Positions 54,154 through 62,317 of a stretch of DNA of 64,000 nucleotides are shown piece after piece. This DNA is from Pedobacter xixiisoli. GTDB taxonomy: Bacteria > Bacteroidota > Bacteroidia > Sphingobacteriales > Sphingobacteriaceae. The stretch is taken from positions 1 through 64,000 of the forward strand of contig NZ_OCMT01000004.1 of assembly GCF_900215335.1 (NCBI RefSeq). The letters run 5' to 3'. A model generated the notes under the pieces. That model worked only from the letters and a program-made list of their open reading frames with translations. It was not told where the DNA came from and ran no database searches. The position numbers were made by a program, and so were the translations under genes. Numbering within the stretch: position 1 is the stretch's first letter; the number at the start of each line of letters is the position of its first letter.

Positions 54154-54219
54154 ATGAACACTTGGCAATGGCGTAGTAACTCGAAAGAAAGTTTCGTCAA
54201 TGGCTTGTGCAAAATATAG
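54154..54219 (+). CDS. trpL: trp leader peptide (21 residues)
   Basis: Begins MNTWQWRS and ends at TAG 54217-54219. The two Trp codons flank a Gln codon at 54163-54171, early in the peptide. An in-frame ATG at 54142 would add four residues (MINK). There is no Shine-Dalgarno site, as is usual in this group. The density of Trp codons, the position between a promoter and a terminator, and the gene that follows (trpE) together support this call. Confidence 0.82.
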   Translation: MNTWQWRSNSKESFVNGLCKI

Positions 54220-54254
54220 TTTATCAATTTAAACCTAAACTTAAACCACATTTA

Positions 54255-54284
54255 AACCCGACGGAACCACACGTCGGGTTTTTT
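54255..54284 (+). terminator. Attenuator terminator of the trp operon
   Basis: The 9-bp stem AACCCGACG/CGTCGGGTT with an 8-nt loop is followed by TTTTGTTTTG. It is mutually exclusive with the antiterminator pairing described for the leader. Confidence 0.88.
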
Positions 54285-54297
54285 GTTTTGGATAGCT

Positions 54298-54385
54298 TCG
54301 TAATTGCGAGGGATGAAGCGCTCTAAAACGAATACTAAAAAGATACCCTCTCGAATATTCGGGATAAACAGTTCCTCGTAATGAC
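54298..54385. repeat. Degenerate dispersed palindrome between attenuator and trpE
   Basis: TCGTAATTGCGAGGGATGAAGC and, at the other end, TTCCTCGTAATGACAA are decayed versions of the CGTCATTGCGAGG arms. It makes up most of the trpE leader after the terminator. Confidence 0.55.
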
Positions 54386-54399
54386 AATAAAACATAGAA

Positions 54400-55803
54400 A
54401 TGAGTACCTATAAAATAAATACCTACAGCAAAAAAAGATTAGCAGACACCACCACACCTGTTAGCATTTATTTGCGCTTAAGAGATGTTTTCACCAACAC
54501 TATACTACTTGAGAGTTCGGATTACCACAGTCGTGAAAATGCAACCAGTTACGTTTGTGCAGAACCTGTAGCAGGAATTATCCTTAAAAACGGAGAACTA
54601 AGCATCAATTACCCCGATGGAAAAACTTTGGTAAAAACTGATTTCAACCTATCCGAAGAAATTACTGCTTTCAAAGGAAAGTTTGAACGCGTTTCTTCTC
54701 CAGATTCGAAGCACATTTCTAGCGGTTTATTTGGTTACTTTACTTGGAACACGATTCAATACTTTGAAGATATCCAATTTTCATCGGCTACGCCCGAAGA
54801 AGATAAAATTCCAGAAATGCAGTACCATATTTATAGGTACATTATTGCTATCGACCACTTCAAAAATGAAATCACGCTGTTTAAAAATACTTTCAACGAT
54901 GATGACGGTGATGATTTGAGTAAAATGGAATACATTATACAGAACAAAAACTTCCCAGAATATGGTTTTAGCACCAATGGCGAAGAAAGTTCAAACTTAA
55001 CCAATCAAGATTTTATTGACTTGGTGGAGAAGTTAAAGAAGCACATTTACCGTGGTGATGTTTTCCAGATTGTACCCTCAAGAGCCTTTACGCAGGGGTT
55101 TTTAGGAGACGAGTTCAACGTTTATCGGTGCTTACGCTCCATTAACCCGTCACCTTATTTATTTTATTTCGATTACGGTAGTTTTAAACTTTTCGGTTCT
55201 TCGCCCGAAGCACAGATTACCATTAAAAACGAAACTGCTAATATCTTTCCAATTGCAGGTACATTTAAACGTAGCGGTAACGATGAAGAAGATGCAAAAA
55301 TTGCCAAAGCTTTAGAAAACGACCCCAAAGAAAGTGCCGAACATGTGATGCTGGTTGATTTAGCGAGGAACGATTTAAGTCGCCATTGTAACCAAGTAGA
55401 AGTGAAGTCATTTAAAGAAGTGCAGTACTATTCGCATTTAATCCATTTGGTTTCTAAAGTAAGCGGGCAATTGCAAGATAAGGGCAGTTCTTTCAAGGTA
55501 GTCGCAGATACTTATCCGGCTGGAACATTGAGCGGTGCACCAAAATATAGGGCCATGCAGTTAATTGATGAAAATGAAAACCTAGGCCGTAATTTTTACG
55601 CGGGTGCAATTGGCTATATGGGCTTTAACGATGATTTTAACCATGCCATCATGATTAGAACTTTCATGAGCAAGAATAACAAACTGCATTATAGAGCTGG
55701 TGCTGGTATTGTAGCAGATTCTGTTGCCGAAACAGAATTAAATGAAGTGAATAACAAAATTGCTGCATTGCGTAAGGCGATTGAAATGGCAGTTGAGATA
55801 TAG
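54400..55803 (+). CDS. trpE: Anthranilate synthase component I
   Basis: Converts chorismate and ammonia or glutamine-derived ammonia to anthranilate, the first step of tryptophan synthesis. Chorismate-binding motifs are clear: FQIVPSRAFTQGF, LFGSSPEAQI, PIAGTFKRSGNDEEDA, LVDLARNDLSRHC, YPAGTLSGAPKYRAMQLIDE and RAGAGIVADSVAETELNE. At 467 residues it is a normal TrpE. First gene of the operon, expressed under the attenuator. Confidence 0.95.
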   Translation: MSTYKINTYSKKRLADTTTPVSIYLRLRDVFTNTILLESSDYHSRENATSYVCAEPVAGIILKNGELSINYPDGKTLVKTDFNLSEEITAFKGKFERVSSPDSKHISSGLFGYFTWNTIQYFEDIQFSSATPEEDKIPEMQYHIYRYIIAIDHFKNEITLFKNTFNDDDGDDLSKMEYIIQNKNFPEYGFSTNGEESSNLTNQDFIDLVEKLKKHIYRGDVFQIVPSRAFTQGFLGDEFNVYRCLRSINPSPYLFYFDYGSFKLFGSSPEAQITIKNETANIFPIAGTFKRSGNDEEDAKIAKALENDPKESAEHVMLVDLARNDLSRHCNQVEVKSFKEVQYYSHLIHLVSKVSGQLQDKGSSFKVVADTYPAGTLSGAPKYRAMQLIDENENLGRNFYAGAIGYMGFNDDFNHAIMIRTFMSKNNKLHYRAGAGIVADSVAETELNEVNNKIAALRKAIEMAVEI

Positions 55804-55808
55804 AAATA

Positions 55809-55865
55809 ACCACAAAGACACAAATTACACAAAGAAAAACTTGGTGTTCTGAGTGCCTTTGTGGT
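55809..55865. repeat. ACCACAAAG / CTTTGTGGT palindromic element
   Basis: 9-bp perfect terminal inversion with interior repeats of ACACAAA type. It fills the trpE-trpG gap. Confidence 0.65.
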
Positions 55866-55877
55866 AAAATTAAAAAT

Positions 55878-56480
55878 ATGAGTAACGAAAATATTTCTCC
55901 TAATGGGGATAAAGAAGTGGTTTTAGTAATAGACAACTACGATAGTTTTACCTACAATTTAGTGCATCTAATTAACGAGTTAGGCTATGAAACTGAGGTT
56001 TGGAGAAACGATAAATTTGAACTGGCCGATGTAGTGAAATATGATAAGATCTTGCTTTCTCCTGGACCAGGTATACCAGAAGAAGCTGGCTTATTATTGG
56101 ATGTGATTAAAGCCTATGCATCAACAAAAAGCATCTTGGGTGTTTGTTTAGGACAGCAGGCCATTGCAGAAGCCTTTGGCGGCAGCTTATTAAATTTAGG
56201 CAGACCAATGCACGGCATCGCTACACCAGTAACCAAAACCATTGAGGATGAATTACTTTTCAGAGGCATTACAGCACCTTTTGAAGTAGGCCGTTACCAC
56301 AGTTGGGTAGTAGACCCGGCAAATCTACCTGATGTTTTGGAGGTAACTTCGATAGATACAGACGGACAGATCATGTCGGTAAGACATAAGGAGTTGGATG
56401 TTTGTGGCGTGCAGTTCCATCCAGAAAGTGTGCTAACACCGGAAGGAAAACAAATGATGAAAAACTGGTTAACTCTTTAA
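55878..56480 (+). CDS. trpG: Anthranilate synthase component II (glutamine amidotransferase)
   Basis: Class I glutamine amidotransferase that supplies ammonia to TrpE. It shows VIDNYDSFTYNLVHLI at the start, LSPGPGIPEEAG, nucleophile Cys in LGVCLGQQAIAEAFGG, and the catalytic His-Glu in GVQFHPESVLTPEG. At 200 residues it is normal. Such proteins can also serve p-aminobenzoate synthase, but the position after trpE makes the Trp role likely. Confidence 0.93.
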   Translation: MSNENISPNGDKEVVLVIDNYDSFTYNLVHLINELGYETEVWRNDKFELADVVKYDKILLSPGPGIPEEAGLLLDVIKAYASTKSILGVCLGQQAIAEAFGGSLLNLGRPMHGIATPVTKTIEDELLFRGITAPFEVGRYHSWVVDPANLPDVLEVTSIDTDGQIMSVRHKELDVCGVQFHPESVLTPEGKQMMKNWLTL

Positions 56481-56488
56481 CTTTATTA

Positions 56489-56566
56489 TCATTACGAGGA
56501 ACGCAAAGCAGCTACCCAGTAAATCTGTTAAATAGATTGCTTCGTCATTCTTCCTCGCAATGACGA
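56489..56566. repeat. Dispersed palindromic element between trpG and trpC
   Basis: TCATTACGAGGAA (56489-56501) and TTCCTCGCAATGACGA (56551-56566) are inverted with a few changes. It occupies the place where trpD is often found in related operons. Confidence 0.7.
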
Positions 56567-56576
56567 CCATGTATAT

Positions 56577-57359
56577 ATGAACATACTAGACAAAATCGTT
56601 CTACGAAAAAAAGAAGAAGTTGCAATTGCTAAACAACAAGTAAGTGTAAAAGACTTAGAAAGCCATCCTACTTTCGGCAGAACTCCTTATCGTTTTAAGG
56701 ATTTTCTTTTATCCGATGATAGAACTGGCATCATTGCCGAGTTCAAAAAACAGTCGCCATCTAAAGGTGTAATTAATGGCGAAGCCGATGTAAAAGCAAT
56801 TACGCAAGCCTATAATTTGGCTGGCGCTTCGGCACTTTCCGTATTGACTGACACTGATTTTTTTGGTGGCAAAAAAGAGGATTTATTGCAAGCCCGCAGC
56901 GTAAATGAGATCCCTATTTTAAGGAAAGATTTTATGATTGATGAATATCAAATCTTTGAAGCTAAAGCTTGGGGAGCTGATATTATTTTACTGATTGCAG
57001 CCATTTTGACACCGCAGCAAATTGTAGATTATGGTAAATTGGCGCAAAGCTTAGGCTTAAATGTACTGTTAGAAGTTCATGACTTGGTAGAATTGGAAAG
57101 AAGCATTTGTCCGCACTTGGATGCTATTGGCGTAAACAATAGAAACTTGGGAGATTTTACGGTGAACATTCAAACTTCATTTGATTTGGTGGATAGAATT
57201 CCAAATGAGTTTTTAAAGATTTCGGAAAGTGCAATCAGTAACCCACAAACGATTAAAGATTTGAAGGAAGTAGGTTTTCAAGGCTTCCTGATTGGCGAAA
57301 ATTTTATGAAAACTGAAAACCCAGGTTTAGCGATGAAGGAATTTGTTGGGGAGTTGTAA
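56577..57359 (+). CDS. trpC: Indole-3-glycerol-phosphate synthase
   Basis: TIM-barrel enzyme that closes the indole ring from carboxyphenylamino-deoxyribulose phosphate. It begins MNILDKIVLRKKEEVAIAK and has IIAEFKKQSPSKGVI (substrate-binding loop, catalytic Lys), ILRKDFMIDEYQ, LLEVHDLVEL, GVNNRNLGDF and ISESAISNPQTI. Monofunctional (260 residues). It follows trpG across a repeat. trpF, trpB and trpA are not next to it. Confidence 0.95.
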   Translation: MNILDKIVLRKKEEVAIAKQQVSVKDLESHPTFGRTPYRFKDFLLSDDRTGIIAEFKKQSPSKGVINGEADVKAITQAYNLAGASALSVLTDTDFFGGKKEDLLQARSVNEIPILRKDFMIDEYQIFEAKAWGADIILLIAAILTPQQIVDYGKLAQSLGLNVLLEVHDLVELERSICPHLDAIGVNNRNLGDFTVNIQTSFDLVDRIPNEFLKISESAISNPQTIKDLKEVGFQGFLIGENFMKTENPGLAMKEFVGEL

Positions 57360-57373
57360 CACCGATAATACAA

Positions 57374-57476
57374 CCGTCATTTCGAGCGAAACAAAGTGAA
57401 GTCGAGAAATCTTTGAATAGCGATTAGTTCACTCCAAAGATTTCTCCGTTCCGCTATGCTCCAGTCGAAATGACGG
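57374..57476. repeat. Palindromic element with nested inversions
   Basis: Outer CCGTCATTTCGA (57374-57385) and TCGAAATGACGG (57465-57476) are a perfect 12-bp inversion. Inner GAGAAATCTTT (57404-57414) and AAAGATTTCTC (57436-57446) are a perfect 11-bp inversion. It lies between trpC and the converging dehydrogenase operon, where it may also terminate transcription. Confidence 0.8.
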
Positions 57477-57529
57477 CAAGAATAGCCCAGTCCCTCATAC
57501 CTGACTACTGATACCTGCCCCCTTAATTC

Positions 57530-58189
57530 CTAACGATCAAACTTTACACACTCTTTCAACTGCTTTTTAGTGTAAGCTAAGTTATACTGCTTCAACACAT
57601 CATCAGGTACACCGTTCCACTGATTTGGACTGTTACCAGCATAACCAATATCAGCGACGCCAATTTCTGAGGTATAGAACCCAGAAGCTACCAAATTCCT
57701 CAACCTGCTAAAAAAAGAAACACCCTGACTTAGCTCCTTTGGTGCTTTTTTAGGATAGGCAATTAAATCCACTAACTCAATTTGCTGTGTTTCATTACAT
57801 TCTCTAAACGGTTTGCCAAAACGCTTTAGGCATTGCATATCAACCCAACGCAAACCACCTCGCATCGGTATTTGGTGCTGTGGCATATCGCGGACAATGA
57901 AATCAATAAAATCAGGTACTTTTGCATCAGAAGCACTTCCGCTCACTTCATCTTTAGGTATAATAATATCCGACAGAATGGTGATTGTAGCCATTTCTTC
58001 CTTTGTAAAAAACTTACCTTGCGCAATCAGCTGCTTTTCTCTTTCTAACTCCTCTTTTGCCCTATCATAATTAAAAACGGGTTCCTCTTGTTCCTTCTGA
58101 ATAGGTAATTCTGCCTTGCTGCTATTTACCAAGGCAGTAGCAGAAATGGCACCAACGCCCAACATTTTTAACGTTTCTCTTCTGTTCAT
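57530..58189 (-). CDS. Gluconate 2-dehydrogenase subunit 3 family protein
   Basis: Small subunit partner of a GMC dehydrogenase. The N-terminus MNRRETLKMLGVGAISATAL resembles a Tat/Sec-type export signal (RR then hydrophobic). The mature part shows FFTKEEMATITILSDIIIP and VPDFIDFIVRDMP, the DUF1338-unlike, Gluconate_2-dh3-like pattern. Such subunits are needed for export and maturation of the flavoprotein, which itself lacks a signal. It starts 3 bp after the GMC gene. Confidence 0.87.
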   Translation of the reverse strand: MNRRETLKMLGVGAISATALVNSSKAELPIQKEQEEPVFNYDRAKEELEREKQLIAQGKFFTKEEMATITILSDIIIPKDEVSGSASDAKVPDFIDFIVRDMPQHQIPMRGGLRWVDMQCLKRFGKPFRECNETQQIELVDLIAYPKKAPKELSQGVSFFSRLRNLVASGFYTSEIGVADIGYAGNSPNQWNGVPDDVLKQYNLAYTKKQLKECVKFDR

Positions 58190-58192
58190 GGC

Positions 58193-59926
58193 TTATAAGT
58201 TTTGTTTTTTCATTTCCGAAATAATGTATTCACTAGCTCGCATCGATAATGCTAAAATAGTCCATGTGATGTTTTTATCCGCTTGTGAGGTAAAGGCAGC
58301 GCCATCTACCACAAACAAATTCTTACAATCGTGAGCTTGGTTATATTTATTTAAGACAGATGTTTTGGGGTCGCTACCCATCCGAGCGGTACCCGCTTCA
58401 TGAATAATCTTACCTGGAGGTTCCAGTCCGTAGTTATTCCCTTTGTTATAATCGCCACCCCAAGTTACAATAGCGCCCATGTTGTGCATCATTTCGTCGA
58501 AAGTTTCTTTCATGTGCTTGGCTTGCAAAATTTCATGGTCGCTCCATTTCACATTGAACTTCAACACCGGAATACCGAATTTATCCACTACGCTCGGGTC
58601 AATTTCACAACGGTTATCATACATCGCGATAGCTTCCCCACGACCTGCCATACCTACACTTGCACCATAGAAATAACGATAATCTTCTTTTAAGGATTTA
58701 CCGTAGCCACCCGCTTCCTTCTGCTGGCCACGAACTGCAAACTTTCCGTTCATTCCTTCGATACCGCCACCAAAACCATAAGCTGGTTGGCTCATTCCGC
58801 CCCAATACTCAATATGGTAACCTCGAGGGAAATCCAGTTTTTTATTATCTAACCACCAAGGCGAGTAGATGTGCATGCCGCCAACGCCATCTTCGTTATA
58901 GCGTTTCCTGTCAAATAATTGAGGCAGTACACCACCTAAGGCTGCTCCAGTAGAATCATGTAAATAGCGGCCAACTACATCGCTGCTGTTAGCTAATCCA
59001 TTTGGATGACGCTTTGATTTTGAGTTTAATAACAAACGAGATGATTCACAAGCACTCGCCGCTAAAATTACGGTACGACCGGTAACTTGATATTCCATCA
59101 TATCATCTTTATTGATGTACGAAACACCAGTTGCCAAACCTTCTGCATCGGTCAATACTTCCCTTGCCATCGCATTAGGAATAACATCAACATTTCCAGT
59201 TTCTATAGCGGGGTAAATGAGTACATTGGTAGAAGAAAAATCTGCTTTTGCCATACTGCAATTTCTATTACACTGACCGCAGAAAAAGCAAACACCTCTA
59301 TCATCATTTAATTTTTGGGTAAGGATAGATAACCTTGACGGAATTACCTTTACCCCAGAAACTGCTGCTCCTTTTTGAATAAAAAGTTCATGTAAACGAG
59401 GTTTTGGAGGCGGCATGAAAAATCCATCTGGATGGTCTTCTAAGCCTTCATTAGTACCAAAGATGCCAATCAATTTATCCACTCTATCGTAAAAAGGTTT
59501 AATATCATCATAGCTAATCGGCCAATTTTCGCCTAAACCATCTACGTCTTTTCTTTTAAAATCTTTAGGCCCGAAACGTAAAGAAATACGTCCCCAGTGG
59601 TTGGTTCTTCCACCTAACATACGAGCACGCCACCAATCCCATTCGGTATCTGGTGCTTTGGTGTAAGGTTCGCCTTCTATGTCCCAACCATAGTAACAGG
59701 CATCAAAATCTCCAAAAGGACGAAATTTTGTACTTGCACCTCTACGTGGAGACTCCCAAGGATTCTTTAATTGTGTAATGTTCTTTTGTGGGTCGTACAT
59801 GGCTCCGGCTTCTAAAAGGCATACTTTTAAACCAGCTTTGGCAAGTGTATAGGCTGCCATACCTCCACCAGCACCCGAACCTACAATTACCGCATCGTAA
59901 TGTTTGCTTTGTTTCTTGATTTGCAT
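58193..59926 (-). CDS. GMC-family FAD-dependent oxidoreductase
   Basis: Flavoprotein dehydrogenase of 577 residues. The FAD-binding start is DAVIVGSGAGGGMAAYTLAK (GxGxxG). LGGRTNHWGRIS and CFFCGQCNRNCSMAKADF follow, the latter a Cys-rich cluster. The C-terminus has HEAGTARMGSDP, LFVVDGAAFTS and NITWTILALSMRASEYI. Sugar or alcohol oxidation, probably coupled to a membrane carrier through the small subunit, is the family role. No signal peptide is present, consistent with piggy-back export with the 57530 product. Confidence 0.9.
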   Translation of the reverse strand: MQIKKQSKHYDAVIVGSGAGGGMAAYTLAKAGLKVCLLEAGAMYDPQKNITQLKNPWESPRRGASTKFRPFGDFDACYYGWDIEGEPYTKAPDTEWDWWRARMLGGRTNHWGRISLRFGPKDFKRKDVDGLGENWPISYDDIKPFYDRVDKLIGIFGTNEGLEDHPDGFFMPPPKPRLHELFIQKGAAVSGVKVIPSRLSILTQKLNDDRGVCFFCGQCNRNCSMAKADFSSTNVLIYPAIETGNVDVIPNAMAREVLTDAEGLATGVSYINKDDMMEYQVTGRTVILAASACESSRLLLNSKSKRHPNGLANSSDVVGRYLHDSTGAALGGVLPQLFDRKRYNEDGVGGMHIYSPWWLDNKKLDFPRGYHIEYWGGMSQPAYGFGGGIEGMNGKFAVRGQQKEAGGYGKSLKEDYRYFYGASVGMAGRGEAIAMYDNRCEIDPSVVDKFGIPVLKFNVKWSDHEILQAKHMKETFDEMMHNMGAIVTWGGDYNKGNNYGLEPPGKIIHEAGTARMGSDPKTSVLNKYNQAHDCKNLFVVDGAAFTSQADKNITWTILALSMRASEYIISEMKKQNL

Positions 59927-60350
59927 CTAGGCTTATAAATTAGTTAGGTAATTTGAAGTTAATAGATTTTTGTGGTTTGGTCAAATGTTGATGAATCAAA
60001 TAGCATAGCGGGCTTATGTCTTTGCGTTAAATATTTACTACCGCAAAGATTTTTGAAGTTCTCGCAAAGAACGCAAAGTTTAAAATTCATTTTGCCAGTT
60101 AGCCGATTGCAGCTAAAATACTTTTGCAAGTGTCATCCTGAGCTTGTCGAAGGATTGTTTTGTAATAGATGCATGATAAACTCAGCATGAAACTATGGAA
60201 AGCAGTATCAGCAAAAGATTGAAGTGGAAAGCAGGAATGACGAAGATATTAGCAAGTAAATGGCTTCAAATTATAAAAATCGTAATAAAATACTCACAAA
60301 TCAGAATATTTATTAGCGAAGTATTAACTTCAACTATTAAATTACAAGCA
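59927..60350. other. Intergenic region with repeat elements
   Basis: No gene is supported before 60351. CTTTGCGTT (60020-60028) and AACGCAAAG (60070-60078) are a perfect inversion that delimits one element. GTCATCCTGAGCTTGTCGAA (60130-60149) is a half-site of a widespread Bacteroidota repeat. The 52 extra codons in frame with the M61 gene (from 60195) overlap these repeats and are not believed. Confidence 0.5.
60020..60078. repeat. CTTTGCGTT / AACGCAAAG inverted repeat
   Basis: A perfect 9-bp terminal inversion with two further CGCAAAG copies inside (60042-60048 and 60063-60069). Confidence 0.55.
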
Positions 60351-62180
60351 ATGAAGAATTATATACTCGCTGCTCTAATCATTGGCGCCAGCACGGCGGC
60401 AAAAGCGCAGCAAGAAATCAGCTATGAAGTAAGTTTCCCAAATGCGGTGCATCACGAGGCGGAAGTAAGCATGACCATTCCAAATATACCAACAAATGCA
60501 CCATTGAAGGTAAGATTTGCTCGTTCTTCGCCAGGAAGATATGCTACCCACGAGTTTGGTAAGAACATTTATAACCTTAAAGCATTTGACGCAAATGGAA
60601 AATCTCTAGCTTTAAAACAGCCAGCTGGCGATGTTTATGAAATTGCGAAGGCCAGTGGTAAAATCAAGATTACGTACACCATTTTCGGAAACTGGATTGA
60701 CGGCACTTACTCTGGCTTTGACGAAACGCATGCCCACATGAATACGCCTGCGGTTTTTGCTTTCCCAGTCGGGATGGATAAAAGACCAAGAACGGTAAAA
60801 TTTAACTATACTGGTAAAACAGACTGGAAAGTTGCCACTCAGTTGAAACCACTAGGAAACGGCGTTTATTTTGCAAGAGATTTCCAATATTTTATGGATA
60901 GTCCAATAGAGGTATCTAATTACAAAGCGGCAAGTTGGGAAGTAAAAAATACCGATGGAAAAACCCAAACCATTCATTTAATGGCCCATTCAGAAGATGA
61001 TGAAATGACCATCTTTAACTATGCCAATATGCTAAAAAAAGTGGTTGCTGAGCAAAAGGCAGTTTTCGGCGAGCTACCTAATTTCGACTACGGAAATTAC
61101 TACTTTTTACATTGTGTGCATCCCAGTTATGCTGGCGATGGCATGGAGCACAGAAATTCTACGGTAATTGTACAGCGCACCCCAAAAATAGGCGGAAACG
61201 AAAGCAATTTGCTGGGAACTTTTTCACATGAATTTTTCCACGCTTGGAATGTAGAACGCCTACGTCCCAAAACCTTAGAGCCTTTTAACTTTACACAATC
61301 TAATATTAGCGATGAACTTTGGATTGCAGAAGGTTTTACGCAATACTACGGCAACTTAACATTGAAGAGAGCAGGCTTTAGAACTTTAGAAAATATCACT
61401 AGAGTTTTTGGCGGCTTGGTAAACTCGGTGAGCAACTCGCCTGGAGCAAAAAGTTTCTCGCCAGTACAGGCCAGCAGATATGCTGTTTTTGCAGATGCTG
61501 GCGTAGCTGTAGACCAAACCAATCAGAGAAACATCTTTACTTCTTATTACACTTATGGCGCAGCAGTGGGTTTGGCACTAGATTTACGTTTAAGAGCTGA
61601 TTTCAACCTTACTCTAGATGATTACATGAAAGCGCTTTGGAAAGCTTACGGAAAACCAGAAATTGCTTACACTATCCCTGATTTAGAAAAAACCTTGGCT
61701 AACCTTACTAAAAACCCAAACTTTGCAAAACAGTTTTTTAACAACTATGTGTATGCAACTAAAAAGGAAGATTATGCATCTTTGTTGTTGAAAGCAGGAT
61801 TGGTTTTACGCAAAGAAAATGCCGGCAAAGCGTATAGTGGCATCGGTCGTTTAGAAGGAGCTGACGGTAAGGTTGTCATTCCTGCTACATTGGTTGGCTC
61901 TCCAGCTTACATTGCAGGTTTAGATATTGATGATGTACTTTTAAAAGCTGATGGAATTGACATTAAAACTGCCAAAGATTTTGAAACGGTTACAGAAAAA
62001 CACCAACTAGGTGAAACAATTGAAGTGGTTTACAGTCGAAAAGGAGTAGAAAGAACTACAAAGCTTACCTTTACAGAAAACCCATCTTTAGAAGTATTAC
62101 CTATTGAAAATACTGGTGGAACTTTAACAGCAGAAATGAAAGCTTTTAGGGGTAAATGGCTGGAAAGTGCGGTGAAATAA
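60351..62180 (+). CDS. Secreted M61 family metallopeptidase with PDZ domain
   Basis: Glycyl-aminopeptidase-like zinc peptidase. The ATG at 60351 starts a clear signal peptide (AALIIGASTAAKAQQ). An upstream in-frame ATG at 60195 adds 52 residues that look non-coding. The N-terminal beta domain precedes the catalytic helix with the zinc motif SHEFFHAWNVERLRP and the third ligand in LWIAEGFTQYYGN. A C-terminal PDZ domain (about residues 485-570) has PATLVGSPAYIAGLDIDDVL. At 609 residues it is standard for M61. It probably degrades peptides in the periplasm. Confidence 0.9.
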   Translation: MKNYILAALIIGASTAAKAQQEISYEVSFPNAVHHEAEVSMTIPNIPTNAPLKVRFARSSPGRYATHEFGKNIYNLKAFDANGKSLALKQPAGDVYEIAKASGKIKITYTIFGNWIDGTYSGFDETHAHMNTPAVFAFPVGMDKRPRTVKFNYTGKTDWKVATQLKPLGNGVYFARDFQYFMDSPIEVSNYKAASWEVKNTDGKTQTIHLMAHSEDDEMTIFNYANMLKKVVAEQKAVFGELPNFDYGNYYFLHCVHPSYAGDGMEHRNSTVIVQRTPKIGGNESNLLGTFSHEFFHAWNVERLRPKTLEPFNFTQSNISDELWIAEGFTQYYGNLTLKRAGFRTLENITRVFGGLVNSVSNSPGAKSFSPVQASRYAVFADAGVAVDQTNQRNIFTSYYTYGAAVGLALDLRLRADFNLTLDDYMKALWKAYGKPEIAYTIPDLEKTLANLTKNPNFAKQFFNNYVYATKKEDYASLLLKAGLVLRKENAGKAYSGIGRLEGADGKVVIPATLVGSPAYIAGLDIDDVLLKADGIDIKTAKDFETVTEKHQLGETIEVVYSRKGVERTTKLTFTENPSLEVLPIENTGGTLTAEMKAFRGKWLESAVK

Positions 62181-62317
62181 GTGGTCAGGGATTAGGGAAC
62201 GGGAATTAGTCAAGTTAAAACTGAAAATTCAAAAATAAAAAAACAGCAAGATGATGAGGAGGGTTGCTCTTGATACTCGGCACTCAAATCTCGCTACTAA
62301 TATCTAAAACTATAAAA

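Larger units (their letters stand above)
54106..54284 (+). promoter_or_regulatory. trp operon promoter and ribosome-mediated attenuator
   Basis: TTG at 54106-54108, an 18-nt spacer and TAAATTTG at 54127-54134 form the promoter. The leader encodes a peptide with Trp at residues 4 and 6. RNA segments: 1 (CGAAA, 54182-54186) can pair with TTTCG (54192-54196). Segment 2 (GTTTCGTC, 54191-54198) can pair over 8 bp, with one G-U pair, with segment 3 (GACGGAAC, 54260-54267) as antiterminator. Segments AACCCGACG (54255-54263) and CGTCGGGTT (54272-54280) form the terminator. A ribosome stalled at the Trp codons frees segment 2, and one that finishes the peptide covers it. Confidence 0.85.

Noticed and set aside
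54285..54399. Riboswitch between terminator and trpE
   Set aside because: The sequence is a decayed member of the dispersed palindrome family, and the attenuator already explains regulation.
60195..60350. N-terminal extension of the M61 peptidase
   Set aside because: The extra 52 residues are not a signal or a known domain, are partly encoded by repeat DNA, and would hide the clear signal peptide that begins at 60351.
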